DNA from: Viridibacillus sp050278625 | GTDB lineage: Bacteria; Bacillota; Bacilli; Bacillales_A; Planococcaceae | Direction: 5' to 3' | Assembly: GCF_050278625.1 (NCBI RefSeq) | Contig: NZ_JBNNTI010000007.1 | Location: forward strand, 1 to 64,000 | Length of the DNA: 64,000 nt | In this document: positions 42,691-52,434 of the stretch, piece after piece | How the letters are laid out: each line of letters opens with the position of its first letter | Numbering within the stretch: the first letter of the stretch is position 1 | Program-made: the position numbers and the translations under genes | The notes under the pieces: generated by a model | Seen by the model: only the letters and a program-made list of their open reading frames with translations | Told to the model about the DNA's origin: nothing | The model's database searches: none

Positions 42691-44268
42691 TTATGCTTTA
42701 TTTAATTCTAGATTCCTTAACTCAACTCGACGAATTTTACCGGAAGTTGTCTTTGGTAATTCATCTATAAACTCAATCGCTCTCGGATATTTATAAGGTG
42801 CCGTTAGCTGTTTCACATGGTCTTGTAACTCTTGTATAAGCATAATTGAACCTTTATCTTCTTTATTTTTTAAGACGACAAATGCTTTTACGATATTACC
42901 ACGGATTTCATCTGGACTTGCGATAACGGCGCACTCTTGTACTGCAGGGTGTTTGACTAAAGCATCCTCCACTTCAAATGGTCCAATTGTATAGCCTGAA
43001 CTAATAATAATATCATCAGAACGCCCTTCAAACCAGAAGTAACCATCTTCATCCTTTTTAGCTTGGTCGCCTGTGATGTAATAATCACCACGAAATTGCA
43101 TGCTCGTTCTTTCTGGATCTTTTAAATATTCTTGAAAAAGAGCAGGTGTCGTTACATGTACTGCAATATCGCCAACTTCACCAGCTGGGCATGGTTTGCC
43201 GTATTCATCAACAACATCAACGATATTACCTGGTGTTGGTTTCCCCATTGACCCCGGTCTTGCTTCCATACCTTTCATTGTGCCGACTAATAATGTATTT
43301 TCTGTTTGCCCATAACCATCACGGACTTCTAAGTCAAATAATCTTGCAAATACATTGATTACCTCACGATTTAACGGTTCACCTGCAGAAACTGCACTGT
43401 GTAATGCAGATAGATTATATTCTCCTAAACCATCAACCTTCGCCATAATGCGATATTCTGTTGGCGTACAGCACAATGCATTAATTTTATAACGTTCTAA
43501 TAGTTGCAAGTATTTTGTTGCCTCAAATTTGCCATTATAAACAAAACCAGTTGCTCCACTACCTAATACCGATAAGAACGGACTCCAAATCCATTTTTGC
43601 CAACCTGGACTTGCCGTTGCCCAAACAAGATCGCCATCTTCAATACCAAGCCAATGAGCTGCCGCTGTTTTTAAATGTGCATAAGCCCAACCATGCGTAT
43701 GGACAACGCCTTTAGGACTTCCTGTTGTGCCACTTGTGTATGATAAAAATGCCATATCTGTATTTTTTGTCGGTGCCATTTCAAATTGTTCAGATGTTGT
43801 TTCTGCTTCTTGAATAATTTCAATCCAAGGTTTATGTGCTTGACCAATAACAAAAAGTTTTAAGCCTTCTAAATGTTTTACTTCATCAAATTGTTCAATA
43901 TATGGCTCGTAAGAAACGATGGCTTTAGCTTCACTATGTACAAGGCGATAATCAATATCCTTTGCACGTAACATTTCAGAACTAGGAATAACGACTAATC
44001 CAGCTTTTAGAGCAGCCACATATGTAACATATGTATCGATTAAGCGAGGTACCATTATAAGGATTACATCACCTTTTTTCAAGCCATGGTTGGTAAATAC
44101 ATTTGCCACTTTATTTGCTTTTTTTATTAATCCAGCATATGTGATTTCATCTGTATTACCACTTTCGTTTTCATAAACAATGGCTTTCCTTGCCTCATCA
44201 TGTATATACCTTTCAAATTCCTCAACTAAATTATAATCTTCTGGCGCAAGTAAATCTTCGCGTTTCAT
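42691..44268 (-). CDS. ytcI: Acyl-CoA synthetase (AMP-forming, YtcI-like)
   Basis: Activates a carboxylic acid with ATP to an acyl-adenylate and then to the CoA thioester. The 525-residue ANL enzyme has the P-loop SYTSGTTGSPKGVVHTH (about 170-186), A5 DGYGQTENTLL (about 325), ITGDQAKKDEDGYFWFEGR (about 405-423) and the A10 lysine in PKTTSGKIRRVEL (about 512). It resembles medium-chain/acetate-type synthetases of the YtcI-AcsM group more than AcsA (about 570). The chain length is undecided. It lies next to sspA and thiI as in B. subtilis. It is monocistronic with its own terminator. Confidence 0.9.
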   Translation of the reverse strand: MKREDLLAPEDYNLVEEFERYIHDEARKAIVYENESGNTDEITYAGLIKKANKVANVFTNHGLKKGDVILIMVPRLIDTYVTYVAALKAGLVVIPSSEMLRAKDIDYRLVHSEAKAIVSYEPYIEQFDEVKHLEGLKLFVIGQAHKPWIEIIQEAETTSEQFEMAPTKNTDMAFLSYTSGTTGSPKGVVHTHGWAYAHLKTAAAHWLGIEDGDLVWATASPGWQKWIWSPFLSVLGSGATGFVYNGKFEATKYLQLLERYKINALCCTPTEYRIMAKVDGLGEYNLSALHSAVSAGEPLNREVINVFARLFDLEVRDGYGQTENTLLVGTMKGMEARPGSMGKPTPGNIVDVVDEYGKPCPAGEVGDIAVHVTTPALFQEYLKDPERTSMQFRGDYYITGDQAKKDEDGYFWFEGRSDDIIISSGYTIGPFEVEDALVKHPAVQECAVIASPDEIRGNIVKAFVVLKNKEDKGSIMLIQELQDHVKQLTAPYKYPRAIEFIDELPKTTSGKIRRVELRNLELNKA

Positions 44269-44382
44269 GAAAAGCTCCCCCTTAAGATGCTCACATTAAG
44301 AATATTAACATTATACAGAAAATTCTAACTTCGCACAACTTGCGTATACTATCAAGTCTTAGTACTAGATAATGAAATCAAC

Positions 44383-44421
44383 AAAAAAAGAAGCCGGTGA
44401 CAAATTTACCACCGACTTCTG
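44383..44421 (-). terminator. Terminator of sspA
   Basis: Stem agaagccggtg / caccgacttct with one mismatch, followed by seven T on the reverse strand, 23 bases after the sspA stop. Confidence 0.87.
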
Positions 44422-44443
44422 CTTTGGTTACTTAATCATTTGA

Positions 44444-44644
44444 TTATTTGTTGTAACCTTTTAATTGTTGCTCAGCCATTTGCACTAATCGCTTTGTAAT
44501 TTCTCCGCCAACGGAACCGTTAGCACGCGATGATGCGTCTGGACCAAGTTGCACTCCGAATTCTTGTGCGATTTCGTATTTCATTTGGTCGATCGCTTGT
44601 TTAGCACCTGCTACTTCAAGTGGATTTGAATTTGAATTTGCCAT
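44444..44644 (-). CDS. sspA: Small acid-soluble spore protein, alpha/beta type
   Basis: 66-residue SASP that coats and protects spore DNA and is degraded by the Gpr protease at germination. The start is the ATG at 44644 behind aaggaggtgat. Both family signatures are present: the Gpr cleavage region KYEIAQEFGVQLGPDASSRA (about 23-42) and NGSVGGEITKRLVQMAEQQL (about 43-62). The gene is monocistronic with a sigma-G promoter and its own terminator. It shows directly that the organism makes endospores. Confidence 0.96.
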   Translation of the reverse strand: MANSNSNPLEVAGAKQAIDQMKYEIAQEFGVQLGPDASSRANGSVGGEITKRLVQMAEQQLKGYNK

Positions 44645-44666
44645 GTGTATCACCTCCTTGTGAATA

Positions 44667-44695
44667 TAGAATGCGCCGAAGGAGGGATTTCATAC
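44667..44695 (-). promoter_or_regulatory. Sigma-G promoter of sspA
   Basis: Reverse-strand GTATG (44691-44695), 17-bp spacer, CATTCTA (44667-44673). Both boxes match the forespore sigma-F/G consensus (GHATR, CATNHTA) at every position, 22 bases upstream of the start codon. Confidence 0.8.
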
Positions 44696-44724
44696 GGGCA
44701 AATTACAGGAAATTCTTTCTTGTA

Positions 44725-45927
44725 TTAGAGTAAATCTGCAAATTCATCTTGCTTCTTCTTCGGAAACGTATGAATTTCGCGGTTTTGCACTGCTTTTTGA
44801 ATCATTTCATCGAAGTCAGTAAAGCTTTCATAATACACAACTTTCTCTAATTTCGGTTTTGTTTTTGGACTTGCAGGTGTAAATACCGTACAGCAGTCCT
44901 CATATGGACGTATTGAAATATCATAAGTGTCAATTTTTCTTGCTACATCAATAATTTCTAATTTATCGTATGTGATTAATGGGCGTAAAATAGGTGTTGA
45001 AGTTACTTCATTAATAGCGGCTAAGCTTTCTAAGGTCTGGCTTGCTACTTGTCCTAAGTTTTCACCGGTTACAATTGCAGTTGCACCAATTTCTTGTCTT
45101 ACTGCATCTGAAATCTTCATCATCATACGTCGTGTCGAAGTCATAGTTACGTTTTCTGGCACTTGTTGTTGGATTACTTGTTGAATTTCAGTAAATGGAA
45201 TGATATGCAGACGCACATTTGTGCCAAAGCGACTCATTCTTTCGGCTAAATCTTTAACTTTTTCAAGTGAACGATCGCTTGTAAATGGCGGACTGAAGAA
45301 ATGAATTGCTTCTATTCGTACACCGCGTTTCATCATATAATAACCTGCAACTGGACTGTCGATACCACCAGATAATAATAACAATGCTTTTCCGTTTGCA
45401 CCTACTGGTAAACCACCAGCACCAGGAATTACTTCTACCATCATATATACTGCATGTTCACGTACTTCAATACGAAGTTCAATTTCAGGTTCTTTCATTT
45501 GAACATATAAATTCGGAATATTTCTTAATACATGTCCACCCATCTCAAGCTGTAACTCATATGTGTCTAACGGAAATCTTTTATCTGAACGCTTTGCATT
45601 TACTTTAAACGATTTACCATCAGTATCGATTGATTTCATAATATTTATTGCAAGTTCTTTCATTGCATCTAAAGTGGGTTCGCATTTAGCAACCGGACTA
45701 AAAGAATGGATACCAAAAACTGTTGGTAAGCGTTTAATCAGTTCATCCATATCATCGTCGTTATCACTGCTAATATACATACGATCTCGTTCTGCACGAA
45801 TTTTCATATCTGGTATATCTGCAAATGAGAAACGTAAATTTTCTCTTAATCGTGTGATAAATTGTTTTCGATTACGTCCTTTAGTCGTTAATTCACCGTA
45901 ACGTATTAGTATTTCATGCCATTTCAT
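44725..45927 (-). CDS. thiI: tRNA 4-thiouridine synthetase ThiI
   Basis: Uses ATP and a protein persulfide to thiolate U8 of tRNA; in some bacteria it also feeds thiazole synthesis. The 400 residues comprise a ferredoxin-like NFLD and THUMP domain (about 1-165) and the PP-loop ATPase with LLLSGGIDSPVAGYYM (about 182-197). The rhodanese domain of the E. coli protein is absent, as in Bacillus; the cysteines EDCCTVF (about 344) may take part instead. It overlaps the cysteine desulfurase gene by four bases, its direct sulfur donor. Confidence 0.96.
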   Translation of the reverse strand: MKWHEILIRYGELTTKGRNRKQFITRLRENLRFSFADIPDMKIRAERDRMYISSDNDDDMDELIKRLPTVFGIHSFSPVAKCEPTLDAMKELAINIMKSIDTDGKSFKVNAKRSDKRFPLDTYELQLEMGGHVLRNIPNLYVQMKEPEIELRIEVREHAVYMMVEVIPGAGGLPVGANGKALLLLSGGIDSPVAGYYMMKRGVRIEAIHFFSPPFTSDRSLEKVKDLAERMSRFGTNVRLHIIPFTEIQQVIQQQVPENVTMTSTRRMMMKISDAVRQEIGATAIVTGENLGQVASQTLESLAAINEVTSTPILRPLITYDKLEIIDVARKIDTYDISIRPYEDCCTVFTPASPKTKPKLEKVVYYESFTDFDEMIQKAVQNREIHTFPKKKQDEFADLL

Positions 45928-47072
45928 AGTTGAATTGTCTCTCCTTTTAATTGTTTCATCATTTTCGCAAATACTACTTTAAATTGGTCGATATCTGAAT
46001 TTGTTAAGCCATTACCAAGACTTATTCGTATAACACCTTTTTCAAAACTTTCTTCTATATGAAGCGCTTCTATAACATGACTAATACTTGAATCTTTTGA
46101 AGAACACGCACTAGATGTTGATACGATAAAACCTTCACTTTGCAATGCATTGACAACTACTTCACCTTTTAAGCCTCTTACACTGCAACTTATAATATGT
46201 GGAGCACCGTCATTACTTGAAATAACGTGAACATGATAAAAGTTATTGAAAAACGAATGTAAATCATCGCGCCACTTTGCAAATTTCGCTGTATTTTCTG
46301 CCATTTGCTCCATAATTAAACGCATAGCTTTCGCTAAAGCAACATTTTGTGGTACAGCAACAGTTCCGCTACGGTAACCTAATTCTTGGCCACCACCATG
46401 AAATATCGGTTGAATTTTAATGCGCTTAGAAAGGGCTAATAATCCTGTTCCTTTTAAGCCATGTATTTTATGACCAGATATAGTTAAAGCATCAGGACCG
46501 CTTTCTCCGTGAAATTGCACTGGTAATTTACCGAAACTTTGTACTGCATCCACATGGAAAAACGCACGACTATTTGCACGGATTATCTTTGTAATTTCCG
46601 GAATTGGTTGAATAACTCCCATTTCATTATTTACGTGCATAATACTAACAAGAACAGTATCTTTACGAATTTTACTTTGAAGGTCAGAAAGTATAATACT
46701 TCCATTTTCATCAACTTCGATGAATTCTAATTCAAAGCCTTCATTTGTTAAATGACGAGCACTTTCGATGACAGATGGATGTTCGATAGCGGAGATTAGA
46801 ATATGCTTGCCACGATGTTGGTTTGCTCTGGCAAGACCTTTAATAGCAAAGTTATTTGATTCTGTTCCACCCGACGTAAAAATGATATGCTCAGGCCCTG
46901 TTTTCAGAATTTGTGCGATTTGTTCCCTTGCTTTCATTAATAATGTATTGGCTTCTGTACCCATTTGATGAAGCGAAGCTGGATTTGCATAGTATCGTTC
47001 ATTTGCTTGAATAAATGTTTTCAAAACAGCTGAATCTGGTTTTGTCGTCGCGCTATGATCAAGATAAATCAA
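45924..47072 (-). CDS. iscS: Cysteine desulfurase dedicated to ThiI (NifZ/IscS type)
   Basis: PLP-dependent desulfurase that moves sulfur from cysteine to an active-site persulfide. The 382 residues carry the PLP lysine in TISGHKIHGLKG (about 203), GGTESNNFAIKG (about 70) and the catalytic Cys loop STSSACSSKDSSISHV (about 325). Overlap with thiI (ATGA) and the iscS-thiI order match the B. subtilis nifZ-thiI pair that makes tRNA s4U. In Bacillus naming this would be nifZ; I use iscS for the class. The gene follows ezrA's terminator region. Confidence 0.93.
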   Translation of the reverse strand: MIYLDHSATTKPDSAVLKTFIQANERYYANPASLHQMGTEANTLLMKAREQIAQILKTGPEHIIFTSGGTESNNFAIKGLARANQHRGKHILISAIEHPSVIESARHLTNEGFELEFIEVDENGSIILSDLQSKIRKDTVLVSIMHVNNEMGVIQPIPEITKIIRANSRAFFHVDAVQSFGKLPVQFHGESGPDALTISGHKIHGLKGTGLLALSKRIKIQPIFHGGGQELGYRSGTVAVPQNVALAKAMRLIMEQMAENTAKFAKWRDDLHSFFNNFYHVHVISSNDGAPHIISCSVRGLKGEVVVNALQSEGFIVSTSSACSSKDSSISHVIEALHIEESFEKGVIRISLGNGLTNSDIDQFKVVFAKMMKQLKGETIQL

Positions 47073-47090
47073 TTGTGTAACCTTCCTTCC

Positions 47091-47128
47091 AAAAGAAAGC
47101 CACCTGCACTCTACCGTGCGGTGGCTTT
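47091..47128 (-). terminator. Terminator of ezrA
   Basis: Stem aaagccacctgcac / gtgcggtggcttt with one bulge and a T-rich tail on the reverse strand, between ezrA and iscS. Confidence 0.82.
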
Positions 47129-47149
47129 ATGCTTCTCTTATTATGAACG

Positions 47150-48841
47150 TCAATTGTCGTCTTTGGCAAGTACTTGAATTTTTTTCATGGCACCTGGTTC
47201 TGCTGCTTCTACAGCTGTTGCCGCGTTTTCTAGCGCTTTTGCATAACGGAATTCACGAAATGCCTGCTCTGCTTCTAGTAAACGTTGGTGCATTGTCGGA
47301 TTAGATGCACGGTAACGGTTACCGTATTGAATAATTCTTTCGATTAAAAGTACGTTTTCAAGCATTTCTGTTGCTGTATTATGTACATCTTGAATACATT
47401 TTTCAGCGGTATCCAAATTCTTATGTACGACTACCATATTCAACGGCACTTCTTTTAAGCTTTGAACAACTATAAATAATTGTTCTTCAGCTTCTTCTAA
47501 TCGTATATCCATTTCTTCTGGAATCCCCGGAATATTCGCCTTATTTAACATACGATCTGTTTCATGCAATAACTGCTTTAGATTTCCGAGTGTAGCTCTT
47601 GCTTTATTTTCGTCAATTCTTAAACTCTTTAAGCGATCAGCAAATCGATCTTGCTCTTCAAATAGGCGTTCTGTTTCTTCTTTAACTCCCTTTAACTCCT
47701 CTTGTAAGCTAGAATAGGCAGATTGTTCTTCTTTTACTTGTACCGATAACAATTCATAACGCTGACGAACTGACATCAATTGTTGTTTACAATTGGTAGG
47801 AAGTGCAGCGTCTTTTTCTGATAAATGATATCCTTTTTGAACTTCTTCTGCTTCTCTTGCTGTTTCAAGAGTTGATAAAATGACGTCCTCTAATCGATTA
47901 CCAATTTGTTCAAAGTTTTCATCGACAAATCGCTTAGCCATTACTTCTTTTTCTAATGCATCGTAAAATGAATCGATTTCATCTTTGATTTCATTTACAC
48001 GATGCTGTACTGAAATTATGTTCAGATCAGCAATTTGTTGTTTAAACTCAGCGATACTCTCTTCAATCACATCTAACTTTTCATTCATTTCTAGATGCTT
48101 TAGGAAGAAAGATTGTTCTTCCATTTCGCGTTGACCGTTTCGCAGTTCATGAATATGAGATGGAATTTTGTGTTGAATATCCGTTAATAACGCTGGAATT
48201 TCATTTATCAATTTGAAAATTTGTTGACCTTCTTCATCTAACGTAATAACGATTTCTCTTGCTTGCAAATAGTTACCTGATTCCGTTAGTACTTCATATT
48301 CTTCAAATTTCGGATTAAATGCCTCCATACGTTTTTCTAATGGACCTGCTGCAGGACCGTAAGAATATTGATGCGCTAACAACGTCTTTCTTGCTGAACG
48401 GTACTGATCCTTCAGCTGTTCAATCTCGATTCTGTTTTTCTCTTCACTACCGATTAATTCACCAAGTTCTTTTAAAATTTGGATCATCTCTTGATCGTAC
48501 TCATTAATACGTGATTCAATTTCTTTTTCAATGTCTGTCGCTTTGCCAAATTGGAATTTATCCACATGCTCTTCGGCATCAAATAATAGCACGTCGATTT
48601 TAGGCATTTCAACGTCCATAAGCTCCGTCCATTTATTGCGCCAACGCTCAAACATTTCTTCTGTTTGACCATTCATATTCAGAGCTTTCACTTTTGTTAA
48701 CTCCTCCAAAACAGGTTTATTTTGAATTTGAAGCTTTTTTTGTTCCAACCTCTGAATTTCGTTATTATGTTTTCGACGCAAAATGAAAATAAATGCTACT
48801 ATAATACATAGTACGATGATGACGGGAATGATATACTGCAT
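47150..48841 (-). CDS. ezrA: Septation ring formation regulator EzrA
   Basis: Membrane-anchored negative regulator of FtsZ ring assembly that also takes part in division-site dynamics. The 563-residue protein has one N-terminal TM helix (about 3-21, outside-in) and then a long coiled-coil, spectrin-like cytoplasmic body with heptad patterns from about 25 to 530 (such as EMFERWRNKWTELMDVEMPK and LRIDENKARATLGNLKQLL). Length matches B. subtilis (562). It is transcribed alone, divergent from hisJ, with a terminator before iscS. Confidence 0.96.
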   Translation of the reverse strand: MQYIIPVIIVLCIIVAFIFILRRKHNNEIQRLEQKKLQIQNKPVLEELTKVKALNMNGQTEEMFERWRNKWTELMDVEMPKIDVLLFDAEEHVDKFQFGKATDIEKEIESRINEYDQEMIQILKELGELIGSEEKNRIEIEQLKDQYRSARKTLLAHQYSYGPAAGPLEKRMEAFNPKFEEYEVLTESGNYLQAREIVITLDEEGQQIFKLINEIPALLTDIQHKIPSHIHELRNGQREMEEQSFFLKHLEMNEKLDVIEESIAEFKQQIADLNIISVQHRVNEIKDEIDSFYDALEKEVMAKRFVDENFEQIGNRLEDVILSTLETAREAEEVQKGYHLSEKDAALPTNCKQQLMSVRQRYELLSVQVKEEQSAYSSLQEELKGVKEETERLFEEQDRFADRLKSLRIDENKARATLGNLKQLLHETDRMLNKANIPGIPEEMDIRLEEAEEQLFIVVQSLKEVPLNMVVVHKNLDTAEKCIQDVHNTATEMLENVLLIERIIQYGNRYRASNPTMHQRLLEAEQAFREFRYAKALENAATAVEAAEPGAMKKIQVLAKDDN

Positions 48842-48989
48842 CGTAAGACCCCCTGTTCCTAAATCACTATTTCAGCCTATTAATTAACCTTAATATTACC
48901 ATGTTTTCGGTGAATTTGTTTACCGTTTACACGTATTTTTAAAAAATATCTACCATATCACTATATTATACAAGTTGGAGGAATATTTT

Positions 48990-49787
48990 ATGAAACGAGA
49001 TGCTCACATTCACTCACCTTTTTGCCCTCATGGAACGATGGATGATTTTGAAGACTACATCAAAAAAGCAATCAATTTTGGATTTACTGACATTACGTTT
49101 ACAGAACACGCACCTCTTCCTAACAATTTTACTGACCCAACGCCTTTCAAGGATAGTGGTATGAAAACCGAACAATTAACAACATACATAGAAAAATTAA
49201 AAAAACTAAAAAAACAATATGCATCAGAAATTCGTATCCGCATTGGTTTAGAAGTCGATTATATTACCGATTATGAACGACAAATACGGGACTTTTTAAA
49301 TCACATCGGTCCACAGTTGGACGATGCTATTTTATCAGTTCACTTTTTAAAATATGACAATGCCTACACATGTGTAGACTATTCAAGTGAGATTTTCCTT
49401 GAGTTTGCCGAAAAAGTTGGAACAGTAAAGGAAGTTTACAATCTATATTATGAAACAGTAAAAGAATCTATTTCTGCTGATTTAGGTCCTTTCAAACCAA
49501 AGCGAATCGGCCACCCGACACTCGTTCATAAATTTCAATTAGCTCATCAACAAAAAATAGACGATCACAAACAAATCGAAGAAATTTTACAACTGATGGC
49601 CAACAAGGACTATGAACTAGATGTTAACGGAGCAGGTTTATCAAAAAAATATTGTAAAGAACCTTATCCTCCATTACAATATATTAAACTTGCTGATACT
49701 CTAAAGATTCCGCTTGTTTTTGGCTCTGACGCTCATCAAGTTACGAATTTACACCAACATTATGATAAAATTTTCCCTTTAAAATAA
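48990..49787 (+). CDS. hisJ: Histidinol-phosphatase, PHP family
   Basis: Dephosphorylates L-histidinol phosphate in histidine synthesis. The start is the ATG at 48990 with GGAGG eight bases upstream; an upstream TTG overlaps the ribosome binding site and is rejected. The 265 residues have PHP metal motifs DAHIHSPFCPHG (about 4-15), FTEHAPLP (about 36), GLEVDYI, SVHFLKYDNA, RIGHPTLV and the C-terminal FGSDAHQ (about 250). No other his gene is nearby, the usual situation for Bacillales hisJ next to ezrA. Confidence 0.93.
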   Translation: MKRDAHIHSPFCPHGTMDDFEDYIKKAINFGFTDITFTEHAPLPNNFTDPTPFKDSGMKTEQLTTYIEKLKKLKKQYASEIRIRIGLEVDYITDYERQIRDFLNHIGPQLDDAILSVHFLKYDNAYTCVDYSSEIFLEFAEKVGTVKEVYNLYYETVKESISADLGPFKPKRIGHPTLVHKFQLAHQQKIDDHKQIEEILQLMANKDYELDVNGAGLSKKYCKEPYPPLQYIKLADTLKIPLVFGSDAHQVTNLHQHYDKIFPLK

Positions 49788-49806
49788 TTTAGAATGGAGA
49801 GATAGA

Positions 49807-50292
49807 ATGTTTACACAATCCTCTTTTAGTGGCAGCCCAACAGAGCAATATGCTTTATTAGCTAAGCAACTAGACGCTTTATTAGTAGGCGAAACGGATG
49901 CCATTGCTAATTTAAGCAACGCCTCGGCATTACTAAATCAATTTTTAGATACAATTAACTGGTGTGGATTTTACTTACATAAAAACGATGAATTATTGCT
50001 AGGACCATTCCAAGGGTTACCCGCCTGTGTTCATATTGCAATTGGACGTGGAATTTGTGGTACCGCAGCAGCTAAACAAGAAACAATCGTCGTTAAAGAT
50101 GTTCATGCATTTCCAGGTCATATTGCTTGTGATGCAGCTTCTCAATCAGAGATTGTTGTTCCAATCATCATTGAAGGTAAGCTTTTTGGTGTACTTGATA
50201 TCGATAGCCCTATTCAAAACCGCTTTTCTGATGATGATCGTAAAGGTATAGAACATTTTGTACAAGTGTTAACGAATCATCTTTCATTTTAA
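49807..50292 (+). CDS. ytsP: Free methionine-(R)-sulfoxide reductase (GAF, YtsP type)
   Basis: 161-residue single GAF domain enzyme that reduces free Met-R-O. The three cysteines expected in fRMsr are present: GLPACVHI (about 78), GRGICGTAAA (about 88) and HIACDAASQSEIVVPI (about 112). NWCGFYLHKNDELLLGPFQG is the family hallmark. It follows hisJ by 19 bases with ribosome binding site tggagagata, so the two may be one transcript, and it converges on the GGDEF gene. Confidence 0.92.
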   Translation: MFTQSSFSGSPTEQYALLAKQLDALLVGETDAIANLSNASALLNQFLDTINWCGFYLHKNDELLLGPFQGLPACVHIAIGRGICGTAAAKQETIVVKDVHAFPGHIACDAASQSEIVVPIIIEGKLFGVLDIDSPIQNRFSDDDRKGIEHFVQVLTNHLSF

Positions 50293-50298
50293 AATATC

Positions 50299-50342
50299 AA
50301 AAGAGTTACGCCCACAATTATATGGGACGTAACTCTTTTTTT
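50299..50342. terminator. Bidirectional terminator between ytsP and dgcP
   Basis: Stem aaaagagttacgccca / tgggacgtaactctttt with one bulge and T runs on both sides. Confidence 0.86.
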
Positions 50343-50347
50343 AAATC

Positions 50348-52216
50348 TTAATATGTGACATCGTCCATTTCAAACAAACGAAATTGATTTTTGCCGTTAT
50401 TTTTCGCTTCATATAATGCAATATCTGCATTTTGAAAAACGTTATGAAAATTGTGTTTAACATTTTTTTGCCAAGCAGCTACACCGGAAGATACAGTGAC
50501 TGATGGTACCGTTACTTCTGGAATAGATGCAACAATTTTATCGACTAGATCAATTGATGCCAATAATGTTTGATTAGGTAAATAGATAGCAATTTCTTCG
50601 CCACCCCATCTAGCACAAATCCCTTGGCCTTGCACTGTATCTGTCAAATGTCGTGCTATTGTTACTAAAATCGCATCACCTTTTTGGTGCCCATATGTAT
50701 CATTTATCATTTTAAAATCATCGATATCTAATAGAATAAAGACTCCGCTTTCATCCTTATCCATCGAGACTTCAACATACCGGTCCAAATATTTTCTAGC
50801 AAACAATTTAGTTAAATGATCTCGATCGACCATTTCCTGAAGTTGCTCACGTAAAATTGTATTCGAAATCGCCATTGAAGAATGACGTATTAAAGATTGC
50901 ATTAATTTAAAACTGTCAAAAGAAAAGAAATAAGGATCATTATGTAAGACGATGCTAAAACCATGTACTTTTTCACGAATAATAATGGGTATAGCCATCA
51001 TGGACATAAGTGATACTTTATCAGCCACTAAACTGCTGAAATCTGCTACAAATAGCGGATCTGTCGATTTATCAAAATGATCACTAACATATTTCAAATA
51101 TGGCTTAGATACATTTTCAAAGAAAAAAGCTGTACTCCCAGTTGTTACTTGATAATCATTATTTTCCTTTAAAACAAAACAAATCTCATTAGGATTGAAC
51201 GACTTTGTTAACTGCTTTGCTAGAAACAATAACATTTCTTCTTGATTCAATTTCATGTTTAATCGGTGGGACGTTTCATTTATAAGTTGAAGATCTGAAA
51301 CTAATCGATGGGATTGATGATATAATTTTGCATTCTCTAATGCATTCCCTGATATTTCAGCTATATGCATAATAAGGTCTTGCTCTTGTTGACTAAAAAC
51401 ATAATTAAGCGGTGCGAAAATTTGAAGCACCCCATAAATTCCTTGACGGCCTTTAATTGGTGCATTTAATACACACCATTCGATGTCTACTGCCTGCTCA
51501 ATTTTCACATCACCAGAGACAAAGGCTTCTATAGTAGAAGAACGTTCAGACATATAATCAAATGTATGCGTATCAACAGTTAAATGCCGATCTTGGTCAT
51601 TTGATAAAATAAGTTTAGATTCAAACTTTGGGAGAGCGCTTCTTACACCATGAAGAAGTGCTTTCAGTATTCGATCTATATCCATCGATGAATGGAAAAT
51701 ACCAGTCATTCTAACTAATTCAGTATTCATCTTTTGTTCATATGTGGTTCTTTTATTTTTTTGTATTAACTGAATAACACGCGAGATTAGCATTTCAAAA
51801 TCATGTATATACTTTGTCTTCGCAAATTCTTTCCAATACCCAGTTTCTTGCACAATGATAATGCCAAATGGTTTCTGATTTACTTCCCGTAAAACTATTG
51901 CATCATCAGCAAAATCATATTTTTTTTCCAAAATATCAACAAATGCGCTTGGGAATGGATACTGTTGATGAAAATACGGCTCTAATAATGCACTCGGAAT
52001 ACCATTATTCTCTTGTTCTACATCAATAGAGACAGGTGAGAACATATCTTTCTTTAAATGTAAGTATTCACTTTTTGAAACACCGAAGTATTGTAAGAAG
52101 ATCCCTTTTAATAGTTCTAAATATTCACTACTATTAAGTTTTTCATCTATTAAATCTGTCCACAAGTCTAGGATCTGACATTTTACATTTTGCATTGTTT
52201 GTTGATAATCTGCCAT
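50348..52216 (-). CDS. dgcP: Diguanylate cyclase with GAF domains (DgcP/YtrP-like)
   Basis: Cytoplasmic c-di-GMP synthase. The 622 residues show an N-terminal region of no clear fold (1-150), two GAF-like domains (about 165-300 and 315-450; KRTTYEQKMNTELVRMTGIF opens the first) and a C-terminal GGDEF domain (about 455-610). The active site reads ARWGGEEIAIYLP, an accepted GGEEF variant, and DIDDFKMINDTYGHQKGD binds metal and nucleotide. No RxxD inhibitory site is evident upstream of the GGEEI. No TM segment. Position beside ytsP and rpsD matches B. subtilis ytrP, now dgcP. Confidence 0.9.
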   Translation of the reverse strand: MADYQQTMQNVKCQILDLWTDLIDEKLNSSEYLELLKGIFLQYFGVSKSEYLHLKKDMFSPVSIDVEQENNGIPSALLEPYFHQQYPFPSAFVDILEKKYDFADDAIVLREVNQKPFGIIIVQETGYWKEFAKTKYIHDFEMLISRVIQLIQKNKRTTYEQKMNTELVRMTGIFHSSMDIDRILKALLHGVRSALPKFESKLILSNDQDRHLTVDTHTFDYMSERSSTIEAFVSGDVKIEQAVDIEWCVLNAPIKGRQGIYGVLQIFAPLNYVFSQQEQDLIMHIAEISGNALENAKLYHQSHRLVSDLQLINETSHRLNMKLNQEEMLLFLAKQLTKSFNPNEICFVLKENNDYQVTTGSTAFFFENVSKPYLKYVSDHFDKSTDPLFVADFSSLVADKVSLMSMMAIPIIIREKVHGFSIVLHNDPYFFSFDSFKLMQSLIRHSSMAISNTILREQLQEMVDRDHLTKLFARKYLDRYVEVSMDKDESGVFILLDIDDFKMINDTYGHQKGDAILVTIARHLTDTVQGQGICARWGGEEIAIYLPNQTLLASIDLVDKIVASIPEVTVPSVTVSSGVAAWQKNVKHNFHNVFQNADIALYEAKNNGKNQFRLFEMDDVTY

Positions 52217-52399
52217 GCAATCACCTTTTCCTTCAAAACATGCTATATATGATCTTGTCTAATTCTATTATACATAAAATAAGCCTTTTCAACTATAGTT
52301 CTTTTGGAAAAAACTTCTTAATTCACAGAAACTGTATCAAAACTCCTTGAATTATCCTTAATCCACTTGTTTTATCTTTTCTACAATCTCTCATTTTTC

Positions 52400-52428
52400 T
52401 TGACACATTACTATGTAAAAGTTAAAAT
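52400..52428 (+). promoter_or_regulatory. Promoter of rpsD
   Basis: TTGACA (52400-52405), 17-bp spacer, TAAAAT (52423-52428): a near-consensus sigma-A promoter giving a leader of about 190 bases. Confidence 0.8.
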
Positions 52429-52434
52429 TGGCTT

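Noticed and set aside
50348..52216. GGEEI variant as an inactive GGDEF
   Set aside because: GG(E/D)EF-type variants are catalytically competent and the metal-binding Asp residues are present.
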